From NCBI RefSeq assembly GCF_000800255.1, contig NZ_CP009747.1:2976001-3040000 (forward strand): a DNA stretch of 64,000 nt. The letters run 5' to 3'. Every line of letters begins with the position of its first letter. Position 1 is the stretch's first letter. The DNA comes from Pseudomonas parafulva (GTDB taxonomy: Bacteria > Pseudomonadota > Gammaproteobacteria > Pseudomonadales > Pseudomonadaceae). The notes below the pieces were generated by a model. That model had not been told where the DNA came from and did not search any database. It was given only the letters and a program-made list of their open reading frames with translations. Below, piece after piece: positions 56,424-63,827 of the stretch. The position numbers and the translations under genes are program-made.

Positions 56424-57347
56424 ATGACCACAGCCCTCGCCGCCCTCGATCCGACCCTGGAGCGCCAGCGTCAGGAACTCGCTGACCTGATCCTGCGGCA
56501 CGCCGGCGACCCTCATGGACCGCCCTCGGCCATCGAGCAGTTGTACCTGTCACGCTACACCGACAACATCCGCTCCAAGCCCGGACTGGCGCTGCCCGCG
56601 CTGTGCGTGATGGCCCAGGGCAGCAAGAGCCTGTTCCTGGGTGATCAGCAGTATGCCTACGACCCCCTGCACTACATGGTGGTGTCGGTGGCCATGCCGA
56701 TCAGTCGGGTGCGCCTGGACGCCAGCCCGCAACAGCCGGTGCTGGGCCTGCGCATTGACCTGGACGCCGCCGAGATCAGTCAGTTGATCGCCGAAAGCGG
56801 CCCGATGCTGGTGCCCAACGTGCAGTCCGGGCTCGGGCTGTACGTGGAGCGCACCGACCCGTCGCTGCTCGATGCCCTGCTGCGCTTGGTGCGCCTGCTC
56901 GATACCCCGCGTGATATCCCGATGCTTGCACCGTTGTTTCGCCGCGAGATCCTTTATCGTCTGCTGCGCGGCCCGCAGGGGCATCGGCTGTACGAAATCG
57001 CCCTGGCCAACAGCCAGACGCACCGGGTGAGCCAGGCGATCACCTGGCTCAACCAGCATTTTCACTTACCGCTGCGCATCGAGGAGTTGGCCCGGGAAGT
57101 GAACCTGAGTACCTCGACCTTGCACCATCGGTTCAAGGCCGTGACCTCCATGAGCCCGCTGCAGTATCAAAAGCAACTGCGCCTGCAGGAGGCGCGGCGG
57201 CTGATGATCAACGATGGCCTGGAGGCCGCGGTGGCAGGTTACCGAGTGGGCTATGAAAGCCCTTCGCAGTTCAGCCGTGAGTACAGCCGGCTCTACGGCG
57301 CACCGCCGATCCGCGACATGGCGCGCTTGCGCTCGGGTGCCAGCTAG
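56424..57347 (+). CDS. AraC-family transcriptional regulator (AraC_N type)
   Basis: The 307 residues combine an AraC_N-type ligand domain (about 15-165; DNIRSKPGLALPALCVMAQGSKSLFLGDQQYAYDPLHYMVVSVAMP in parts) with two C-terminal helix-turn-helix motifs (AITWLNQHFHLPLRIEELAREVNLSTSTLHHRFKA and the YRVGYESPSQFSREYSRLYG signature). AAGGAA precedes the start. The ligand is unknown. The neighbouring targets are likely its own promoter and the divergent ABM gene; the NAD(P)-binding protein gene ends seven bases from its stop. Confidence 0.92.
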   Translation: MTTALAALDPTLERQRQELADLILRHAGDPHGPPSAIEQLYLSRYTDNIRSKPGLALPALCVMAQGSKSLFLGDQQYAYDPLHYMVVSVAMPISRVRLDASPQQPVLGLRIDLDAAEISQLIAESGPMLVPNVQSGLGLYVERTDPSLLDALLRLVRLLDTPRDIPMLAPLFRREILYRLLRGPQGHRLYEIALANSQTHRVSQAITWLNQHFHLPLRIEELAREVNLSTSTLHHRFKAVTSMSPLQYQKQLRLQEARRLMINDGLEAAVAGYRVGYESPSQFSREYSRLYGAPPIRDMARLRSGAS

Positions 57348-57354
57348 CGGCGAA

Positions 57355-57969
57355 TCAGTAACCGACGGTGAAACGCTGACGCGAATGGGCCGGCTTCTCC
57401 AGCTCGTCGATCAGGGCGATGGCATAGTCGGCGAAGGTGATCCAGCTCCTGCCGTCGGCGCCGATCAGCAGATGGTCCAGGCCCAAGGTGTAGCGCCCGC
57501 TGCGCTCGCCTTCGACGAATTCGGCCGAGGGCGAGAGGAAGGTCCAGTCCAGCTCCGACGCTTGGCGCAGTGCGTCGAGAAAGCGTACCCCGGCACTCGC
57601 TTCGGCCTTGTAGGCGTCCGGAAAGTCAGGGCTGTCGATCACCCGTTGCCCGGACGGCAGCAGCAAACTACCGGCACCGCCGACCACCAGCAGGCGCTTG
57701 ACCCCGGCGCGCTTGACCGGGCCGATGATTGCCTGGGGTTCGAGGGTGGAGAAATGCGCGGCACTCAACACCGCATCGACGCCGCTGACGGCCGCTTGCA
57801 GTGCGTCACCGTCCTTGGCGTCCAGCGCCTTGACCGTGACGCCTGGACGTCCTTGCAGCGACGACGGGTCGCGGGCGATGGCGACCACCTGATGGCCCCG
57901 GCGCACGGCCTCTTCCAGCAACTGGCTGCCGGCGCGGCCGGTGGCACCGATGATTGCGATCTTGCTCAT
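57355..57969 (-). CDS. NAD(P)-binding oxidoreductase, NmrA/YwnB-like
   Basis: A 204-residue atypical short-chain dehydrogenase-type protein with the N-terminal Rossmann motif IAIIGATGRAGSQLLEEAVRRGHQVVAIARDPSSL (read in parts) and GVDAVLSAAH near 72. The C-terminal half (WTFLSPSAEF, GRSWITFADYAIALIDELEKPAH) is typical of NAD(P)H-binding epimerase-like proteins, which are often regulators or quinone-linked. The start MSKIAIIG was chosen. It lies 29 nt downstream of the MBL-fold gene on the same strand, so the two are probably co-transcribed. Confidence 0.9.
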   Translation of the reverse strand: MSKIAIIGATGRAGSQLLEEAVRRGHQVVAIARDPSSLQGRPGVTVKALDAKDGDALQAAVSGVDAVLSAAHFSTLEPQAIIGPVKRAGVKRLLVVGGAGSLLLPSGQRVIDSPDFPDAYKAEASAGVRFLDALRQASELDWTFLSPSAEFVEGERSGRYTLGLDHLLIGADGRSWITFADYAIALIDELEKPAHSRQRFTVGY

Positions 57970-57998
57970 GGGAAACACTCCATCAAGGTTGTAAGGGG

Positions 57999-58874
57999 TT
58001 ACCACTTCATTTCACCTTTCGCGACCTTGGCGCTGAGCTCGAGCGAGCTTTCATCGGCCAGGTTCGGATAGCGCTGCTTCATGGCTGTGATCAGCGTCGC
58101 CGCATCGGTAGCCTTGGCGGTTTCGCTGTCGAAGGCGCGGATGTAATCGGCCGTGAAGCGCACGGCCTCCAGCGAGCGACTGCCCTGTCCCAGGTAATGG
58201 CCAGGGATCACCGTACGCGGCGCCAGGTGCTCGATGTGCGCCAGGGTCGCCAGCCAGTCGGTGTGGGATTGGGCTGACTGGGTGTCGGCCATCCATACAT
58301 GGATGCCCTCGGACACCACCACACCGCCGACCACCGCTTTGATCGAAGGAATCCACACGAAACTGCGGTCCGGCTGCGGCCCATCCAGGCCCATCACTTG
58401 CAAGGTCTGACCTTCCAGTTCCAGGCGATCGCCTTGCAGCACGTGCGGCACGATCAGTTTCGCAGGCTTGTCGTTGCCCATCTGCGGACCCCAGTAAGCG
58501 AGCTTGGCTTCTCGGGTCTGGCGGATGTGCGCAACGGTAGCGGCGGAGGCTACCACCTTGGCCTTGGGGAAGGCGCGCGTCAGGGTGTCGAGACCGAAGT
58601 AGTAGTCCGGATCGCCATGGCTGATGTAGATGGTGGTCAGGCGCTTACCGCTGGCGCGCAGTCGCTGCACCACCTGCTCGGCCTGCGACTTGCCGAATTG
58701 GGCGTCGATCAGCACCGCGTCGTGTGCACCGCTGACGATCACCGAGCTGACCGGAAACAGTCCATCGTGGCCGGGGTTATAGACGTCCAGTTGCAGGGCT
58801 GGTCCGGCCTGGGCGTACCCAGTCAAGGCGGCGCAGGCCAACAGCAGGGCGCGGAGGAAGGAAAGAACGGACAT
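57999..58874 (-). CDS. Exported MBL-fold protein with altered metal motif
   Basis: A 291-residue precursor with a signal peptide (MSVLSFLRALLLACAALTGYAQA). The metallo-beta-lactamase fold is recognisable (VSSVIVSGAHDAVLIDAQFG, VIPGHYLGQGS). The usual HxHxDH metal motif reads ISHGDPDYYFGLD, so the second and third histidines are Asp and Tyr, and the later Asp strand reads AVVGGVVVS. Metal binding must differ from standard hydrolases, and enzymatic activity cannot be assumed. It diverges from the LysR gene and is followed by the NAD(P)-binding protein gene. Confidence 0.88.
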   Translation of the reverse strand: MSVLSFLRALLLACAALTGYAQAGPALQLDVYNPGHDGLFPVSSVIVSGAHDAVLIDAQFGKSQAEQVVQRLRASGKRLTTIYISHGDPDYYFGLDTLTRAFPKAKVVASAATVAHIRQTREAKLAYWGPQMGNDKPAKLIVPHVLQGDRLELEGQTLQVMGLDGPQPDRSFVWIPSIKAVVGGVVVSEGIHVWMADTQSAQSHTDWLATLAHIEHLAPRTVIPGHYLGQGSRSLEAVRFTADYIRAFDSETAKATDAATLITAMKQRYPNLADESSLELSAKVAKGEMKW

Positions 58875-58978
58875 GCGAAGATCCTGTGAATGAGAAGGAT
58901 TGCGCACAGCTTAGTTGCCCAATTCGTTACAAAAAATGCGATGCTTGGACATAGTTTGTTTCTAAAATCGAGCGAATC

Positions 58979-59881
58979 ATGGACCGTCTTACCGCCATGC
59001 GGGTGTTCGTCAATGTCGTCGATCTCGGCAGCCAATCGGCGGCTGCGGAGTATTTGCAACTGTCCAGGCCGGTCGTCTCGCGTTACCTGGCCGAACTGGA
59101 GACCTGGGTCGGCGCCCGCCTGATGCAACGCACCACGCGCAAGCTGAGCCTGACGGCGGCGGGCCAGGAAACCCTGCCGCGCTGCCGGCACATGCTGGAG
59201 TTGGCGGGGGATCTGCAAAGCGCCGTGCGTCAGCCCGACGAAGCCCCCCGTGGCGAGCTGCGCATCAGCGTCAGTACCTCGTTCGGCTACGCGCAACTGG
59301 CCGACGCAGTCGCCGACTATGTGCAGCGTTATCCCGGGGTGAAGGTGGAACTGCAGATGCTTGACCGTACGGTCAATCTGATCGAAGAGCGCATCGACCT
59401 GGCCATCCGCACCAGCAATGACCTGGACCCCAACCTGATCGCACGACGCCTGACCGTCTGCCGCTCGGTGGTCTGCGCCAGCCCCGCCTATCTCAGCGCC
59501 CACGGCGTACCCCAGCAGGTCGAGGATCTGGCCGCGCACAATTGCCTGACCCATGCCTACTTCGGCCATGGTGTGTGGCATTTCGAGGTGAACGGGGAGT
59601 CGGTGGCGGTGCCCGTGCAAGGCAACATCAGCGCCAACGAGGCACTGACCTTGCAGCGGGCGGCGCAGGCGGGTGCGGGCATCGCCATGCTGCCCACCTA
59701 TCAGGCCGCCTCGGCCTTACGCAGCGGCGAACTGGTCAATGTGCTGCCGCTGGCGCGTCCACGGGAGCTGAACCTGCATGCGGTGTACACCTCGCGCAAG
59801 CACATGCCGGCGACCTTGCGCAGCATGCTGGACTTCCTTGCGCAACGCTTCGGCGACGACTCGGAATGGGACTGCGACTGA
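58979..59881 (+). CDS. LysR-family transcriptional regulator
   Basis: The 300 residues have the winged helix-turn-helix (MDRLTAMRVFVNVVDLGSQS, AAAEYLQLSRPVVSRYLAELE; about 1-60) and a periplasmic-binding-fold effector domain from about 90. The DRLTAMRVF start belongs to the CrgA-like branch whose members often control adjacent oxidoreductases. It diverges from the MBL-fold and NAD(P)-binding genes across 104 AT-rich nt, its probable regulatory targets. The effector is unknown. Confidence 0.93.
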   Translation: MDRLTAMRVFVNVVDLGSQSAAAEYLQLSRPVVSRYLAELETWVGARLMQRTTRKLSLTAAGQETLPRCRHMLELAGDLQSAVRQPDEAPRGELRISVSTSFGYAQLADAVADYVQRYPGVKVELQMLDRTVNLIEERIDLAIRTSNDLDPNLIARRLTVCRSVVCASPAYLSAHGVPQQVEDLAAHNCLTHAYFGHGVWHFEVNGESVAVPVQGNISANEALTLQRAAQAGAGIAMLPTYQAASALRSGELVNVLPLARPRELNLHAVYTSRKHMPATLRSMLDFLAQRFGDDSEWDCD

Positions 59882-59928
59882 GCTGAATACAGGATCATTC
59901 AGCAGGAGTGGCAGTGCTCATCTGACCT

Positions 59929-59954
59929 ATGCTTGCAGGTATCCCTGTAAGCAT
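59929..59954 (+). promoter_or_regulatory. Leader hairpin before the small membrane-protein gene
   Basis: ATGCTTGCAGG and CCTGTAAGCAT form an 11-bp stem (one G-U pair) with a 4-nt loop, ending three bases before the AGGAGG of the next gene. It could end the lysR transcript or gate translation of the small gene. Confidence 0.55.
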
Positions 59955-59971
59955 TGCAGGAGGTCGACAAG

Positions 59972-60145
59972 ATGGGCATCAAATCCAGACGCTGCGTCAT
60001 CGTCCTGGCCCTGGTGGCCGTGGCCGGGCTTTACGCCTCGGCCTATTGGCGCGTCGAACGGCTGCGCAGCCAGCCCGCTAGCGCAGCCAGTTGCAGCCAC
60101 GCACACTGCATACCGCACACCGCGACCTTGAGCGCCCTCAGGTAG
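59972..60145 (+). CDS. Small single-pass membrane protein, unknown
   Basis: A 57-codon gene with an excellent AGGAGG at nine bases. The product starts MGIKSRRCVIVLALVAVAGL: a basic N-terminus, then one membrane helix (about 8-25). Next comes a basic stretch and a His/Cys-rich tail (CSHAHCIPH) that could bind metal or form disulfides outside the membrane. An immediate upstream hairpin may regulate it. It converges on the oxaloacetate decarboxylase gene 15 nt away. No family recognised; it may not be expressed. Confidence 0.55.
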   Translation: MGIKSRRCVIVLALVAVAGLYASAYWRVERLRSQPASAASCSHAHCIPHTATLSALR

Positions 60146-60160
60146 CGCGGCAGTTGCCGC

Positions 60161-61030
60161 TCACTCCTCGACGCTCATGTACTCCTTGGCCCAGCGGATG
60201 TAATCCTCGGGCTGCGTATAGGTGTGCGAAAGCTCGGTGGCGCTGAGGTTCTCGGACTTGTTCTGCTGGCCGCGCTGCAGGCGCAGGCAGTCGTAGGTTG
60301 CCTTGATGGCAGCGAAGTACGCCGCGTGACCGTCCACCACGATGCGCACGCCCAGGCGCGCCAGGCGCTCGTCGTCGCGCAGATTGGGGTTGCCGTAGCT
60401 GACCAGCATCAGCGGCACGCTCAGGTGCTGGCTGATCTGCTCCAGTTGCTCGAAATCCTTCACGCCAACCATGCAGATGCCATCGGCACCCGCCTTCTGG
60501 TAGCTCTGGGTGCGGAAGATGATTTCTTCGGTGCTCAGTACCCCGGCATTGGTACGGGCGATGATCGACAGCGAGGTGTCGACCCGCGCTTCGAGCGCCG
60601 CACGAATCTTGCCAACGCCCTCTTCCACGGAAATCAGGTCGGTGGACTTGCGACCGAATTGGGCCGGCAGCAGGGTGTCTTCGATGGTCAGCGCAGCGAC
60701 ACCGGCACGCTCCAGCTCAGTGACCGTGCGCATCACATTCAACGCATTGCCGTAGCCGTGGTCGGCGTCGGCCAGCACTGGCAGTTGAGCGACGCGGCCG
60801 ATGCGGGTGGCCTGCTCGACGAATTCGCTGAGGGTGATGAGGGCGAAGTCAGGCGCGGCCAGTACCTGCAACGAGGCGACGGAACCACCGAGGATGCCGA
60901 CCTCGAAGCCCAGGTCGGCGGCGATGCGCGCAGACATGGGATCGAACACGGACGCTGTGTGATAGCACGAACCTGAGGCGAGGAGTTCGCGAAAGGCAAA
61001 ACGCAGATCTTGGTGGGACGCTTTGGGCAT
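60161..61030 (-). CDS. Oxaloacetate decarboxylase, PEP mutase/isocitrate lyase superfamily
   Basis: Cytosolic enzyme matching the PA4872 type, which decarboxylates oxaloacetate to pyruvate rather than making phosphonates. The 289 residues form a TIM barrel, with [13 protein letters not shown] near 48, the metal-binding [15 protein letters not shown] near 90 and [17 protein letters not shown] near 115. The C-terminus is the family-specific [22 protein letters not shown] region. The ATG of MPKASHQ has GGAG at six bases; a GTG two codons upstream is less likely. Its upstream region holds exact CRP-type and NtrC-type sites. Confidence 0.92.
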   Translation of the reverse strand: MPKASHQDLRFAFRELLASGSCYHTASVFDPMSARIAADLGFEVGILGGSVASLQVLAAPDFALITLSEFVEQATRIGRVAQLPVLADADHGYGNALNVMRTVTELERAGVAALTIEDTLLPAQFGRKSTDLISVEEGVGKIRAALEARVDTSLSIIARTNAGVLSTEEIIFRTQSYQKAGADGICMVGVKDFEQLEQISQHLSVPLMLVSYGNPNLRDDERLARLGVRIVVDGHAAYFAAIKATYDCLRLQRGQQNKSENLSATELSHTYTQPEDYIRWAKEYMSVEE

Positions 61031-61100
61031 GGTCACTCCGCATGAAGATGGAATTCGAACTGGCTGACTACCGACTCCTGCCGGGAAACACGTTGCCGGG

Positions 61101-61116
61101 TGTGACGATGATCACA
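61101..61116. promoter_or_regulatory. CRP/Vfr-type site
   Basis: TGTGA-CGATGA-TCACA is an exact match to the TGTGA-N6-TCACA core. It lies 71 nt upstream of the decarboxylase start and about 300 nt upstream of the efflux gene. Confidence 0.65.
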
Positions 61117-61180
61117 GGCACCATGCAGAGAGTGGAATAGACGGCGTGGGAATACGGCGATGCGGAAACCTGGAGCAATG

Positions 61181-61197
61181 TGCACCAAATGGGTGCA
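61181..61197. promoter_or_regulatory. NtrC-type site
   Basis: TGCACC-AAATG-GGTGCA matches the TGCACC-N5-GGTGCA enhancer consensus exactly, 151 nt upstream of the decarboxylase start. Confidence 0.65.
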
Positions 61198-61415
61198 ATC
61201 CAGTGTATTTCGGCTGCTTTGATCGCCCACGATATCACGCTGCCCTGATACTCCGGGTGAAAGCAGGTATGCCGATCGCGCATAGGCGATGCAGGTAGTA
61301 CATAGGAAGCTACCTAACTCAGGTTACACTTTGCGACACGCTCGCCACGGCCACGCACTTTTCATGAAGGCTGGCGACGCGCTTTTCTTCATCACCCGAC
61401 CAGAAGGTGTGAACC

Positions 61416-62870
61416 GTGACCGCCGCCCTGCCCCCCGCCGTCTTGCGCAGCGTGCTCAGCGCGCTGATGCTGGCGATTCTTCTCGGTGCCCTGGACCAGA
61501 CCATCGTCGCTGTTTCCCTGCCCGCCATTTCCGCGCAGTTCAACGACGTGGGCCTGCTGGCCTGGGTGATTTCCGGCTACATGGTGGCCATGACCGTGGC
61601 GGTGCCCATCTACGGCAAGCTCGGCGACCTGTATGGTCGGCGCCGGATGATCCTCACCGGCACCGCCGTGTTCACCCTGGCCTCGATCGGCTGTGCCCTG
61701 GCGCAGAACATGGAGCAACTGGTGCTGGCGCGCGTGCTGCAAGGCATCGGCGCAGGCGGCATGGTCTCGGTGAGCCAGGCGATCATTGGCGACTTCGTGC
61801 CGCCGCGTGAACGCGGGCGCTATCAAGGCTACTTCAGCAGCATGTATGCGCTGGCCAGCGTGGCTGGCCCGGTGCTGGGCGGCTGGCTCACCGCGTATCT
61901 GTCGTGGCGCTGGGTGTTCTGGATCAACCTGCCGCTGGGCGTGTGCGCCTGGTGGGTGATCCGCCGCGCGTTGCAGGAAATGCCGGTCAGACGGCGGCAG
62001 GCGCAGGTCGACTACCTCGGCGCGCTGTTGCTCACCATCGGGCTGGGCAGCCTGCTGCTGGGCATCACCCTGGTCGGCCAGGGCGCAGCCTGGACCGCAC
62101 CGGCGGTGCTGGCCCTGTTCGGCTGCGCAGCGCTGGGCGTGTCACTGTTCATCGCCCATGAACGGCGCTGCCCTGAGCCGCTGTTGCCCTTGAAACTGTT
62201 CGGCAATCGGGTGGCGGTGTTGTGCTGGTGCGTGATTTTCTTCGCCAGCTTCCAGTCGATTTCTTTAACCATGCTCATGCCGCTGCGCTTGCAGAGCATT
62301 ACGGGGGCCGGGGCCGACAGCGCAGCACTGCATCTATTGCCTCTAGCCATGGGACTGCCGCTGGGGGCGTTCACCGGCGGCCGCCTTACCAGCCTCACCG
62401 GACGCTATAAACCGCAGATTCTGGCTGGCGCGGTACTGATGCCGCTGGCGATCGTCGGCATGGCCCTGACCGCGCCGCAGTCCGCCTGGCTGAGCGGGGC
62501 GTTCATGCTGCTGACCGGCATCGCCTGCGGATTGCAGTTTCCCACTTCGCTGGTGGGCACGCAGAGCGCGGTGGACATCAAGGACATCGGCGTGGCCACC
62601 AGCACCACCAATCTGTTCCGCTCGTTAGGCGGTGCAATGGGCGTAGCCTGCATGTCCAGCCTGTTGCTGGCGCTGTTGCAGGTCGGCGGATTGCACAGCG
62701 TCGGTAATCCTTTGCTCGGCAGCCTCCAAGGTAGCGTGGCCGATGCGTCGAATCAGGCGCACCTGACGCAGACATTCAGCTATCTGCTGCTGGCCAGTGC
62801 AGGGGTCGCGGTGCTGGGGCTGGTCGCGGCGCTGGTATTGCCGGATCGACAGCTGCGCGGTCATGACTGA
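61416..62870 (+). CDS. MFS drug:H+ antiporter, DHA2 (EmrB/QacA-like)
   Basis: Fourteen-helix multidrug exporter of the inner membrane. The 484 residues begin with the DHA2 signature LGALDQTIVAVSLPAISAQF, followed by WVISGYMVAMTVAVPIYGKLGDLYGRRRM, ARVLQGIGAGGMVSVSQAIIGDFV and GPVLGGWL (motif C). The start codon is GTG with AAGGTG upstream. No TolC-type or membrane-fusion partner follows, so it probably acts alone. The ttgR-ttgA efflux locus is the next transcription unit but is controlled separately. Confidence 0.93.
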   Translation: MTAALPPAVLRSVLSALMLAILLGALDQTIVAVSLPAISAQFNDVGLLAWVISGYMVAMTVAVPIYGKLGDLYGRRRMILTGTAVFTLASIGCALAQNMEQLVLARVLQGIGAGGMVSVSQAIIGDFVPPRERGRYQGYFSSMYALASVAGPVLGGWLTAYLSWRWVFWINLPLGVCAWWVIRRALQEMPVRRRQAQVDYLGALLLTIGLGSLLLGITLVGQGAAWTAPAVLALFGCAALGVSLFIAHERRCPEPLLPLKLFGNRVAVLCWCVIFFASFQSISLTMLMPLRLQSITGAGADSAALHLLPLAMGLPLGAFTGGRLTSLTGRYKPQILAGAVLMPLAIVGMALTAPQSAWLSGAFMLLTGIACGLQFPTSLVGTQSAVDIKDIGVATSTTNLFRSLGGAMGVACMSSLLLALLQVGGLHSVGNPLLGSLQGSVADASNQAHLTQTFSYLLLASAGVAVLGLVAALVLPDRQLRGHD

Positions 62871-62941
62871 GAGCGCATCAGGATCGATAATCTCCCGTTA
62901 ATCCTGCGGGGAAAGACTTCCTCACAAAGCTTCACAAAGTC

Positions 62942-63574
62942 TTATTTGCGCAGCGCGGGGCTCAAGCGCAGCATATCCAGCCCTGCATCGACCCATTTGT
63001 CCGCATCGCGCAACAGCTCGAAGCTGTCCGGCAGTAGCAGCCAGCGCCCGATCAGACCGTCGATGTAGGCAAACATGGCGATGGCCGCCCGCTCGGTATC
63101 CAGATCGACGGGTAACTGGCCGCGCCGAGCGGCATTGGCCAAGGTTCTGCTGATGCCATCGTGGCATTCGGCGACAGCCTGCTGCCGTTGCTGGCGGATT
63201 TCACACATTTCATCGGTGAACTCGCACTTGTGATGCAAGATCTCATTGATGCGCCGGGTCCGGGCGTCGAGCACCAGCTCGCTGAACACTTGCACCAGCA
63301 GTTTGCGCATGCAGCCGAGCGGGTCGGGTTCGTCCTCGCTCTCGCCAGCGCGTGCCAGGTGGTCATGGGTTTCGTGCAGGCTGTCGAGCAGCGCCTGCAC
63401 CAGGTCGGCTTTGTTGCTGAAGTGCCAGTAGATCGCACCGCGGGTCACGCCGGCGATCTCGGCGATATCGGCCAGAGTGGTACGAGCGACGCCACGCTTG
63501 TAGAAGGCGCGCTCGGCCGCGTCGATGATCTGCGCGCGAGTCTCCTGTGCTTCCTCTTTGGTACGACGAACCAT
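62942..63574 (-). CDS. ttgR: TetR-family repressor TtgR
   Basis: Represses the ttgABC efflux operon and itself; released by chloramphenicol, tetracycline, flavonoids and similar compounds. The 210 residues begin [17 protein letters not shown], the AcrR/TtgR N-terminus. The helix-turn-helix is [21 protein letters not shown] (about 32-52), and the end [16 protein letters not shown] is the TtgR C-terminus. It diverges from ttgA across 253 nt that include the operator. An imperfect 7-bp inverted repeat overlaps its stop. Confidence 0.96.
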   Translation of the reverse strand: MVRRTKEEAQETRAQIIDAAERAFYKRGVARTTLADIAEIAGVTRGAIYWHFSNKADLVQALLDSLHETHDHLARAGESEDEPDPLGCMRKLLVQVFSELVLDARTRRINEILHHKCEFTDEMCEIRQQRQQAVAECHDGISRTLANAARRGQLPVDLDTERAAIAMFAYIDGLIGRWLLLPDSFELLRDADKWVDAGLDMLRLSPALRK

Positions 63575-63699
63575 GGCAGCTCAACCTCATCAGAACCCCA
63601 CGCGATGGGCGCGCGGGTTGTACCGGGCGCGCCTCTGCAGGGCGGGTCCCGAATGCATTGATTACGTATTGCGGTAGTAGCCTGATACCACCACCGCGC

Positions 63700-63733
63700 T
63701 ATTTACAAACAACCATGAATGTAAGTATATTCG
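63700..63733. promoter_or_regulatory. TtgR operator and overlapping ttgR/ttgA promoters
   Basis: The segment TATTTACAAACAACCATGAA followed by TGTAAGTATATTCG is the known TtgR operator of P. putida almost unchanged. It has an imperfect TTTACA/TGTAAG dyad. Both divergent promoters overlap it, which explains joint repression. Confidence 0.85.
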
Positions 63734-63827
63734 TTAGTAAGCTACTTATCCACCGGATAGCGTTTTTTCTGACAACACTCTTCCACTATTCTTGAGCTCC
63801 CCCTGCTCCTGCGACCCGAGGATCCTC

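Larger units (their letters stand above)
61031..61415. other. 385-nt divergent regulatory region without a gene
   Basis: It separates the oxaloacetate decarboxylase gene from the MFS efflux gene. No supported reading frame. Besides the CRP-type and NtrC-type sites it contains AGGTAG and CTACCT (61291-61313) as a short inverted repeat and ACCT-AACTC-AGGT (61311-61323) close to a TTACACTTTGC segment. I found no -24/-12 promoter with correct GG-N10-GC spacing and a good consensus. Confidence 0.6.

Noticed and set aside
60161..61030. Phosphonate biosynthesis (PEP mutase or CPEP mutase) gene
   Set aside because: The C-terminal region and length match the PA4872-type oxaloacetate decarboxylase, and no phosphonate genes are nearby.
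61311..61335. Possible -24/-12 promoter (AGGTTACACTTTGC) before the MFS efflux gene
   Set aside because: GG and GC are nine rather than ten bases apart, a spacing that normally abolishes sigma-54 recognition, and the -24 block is poor.
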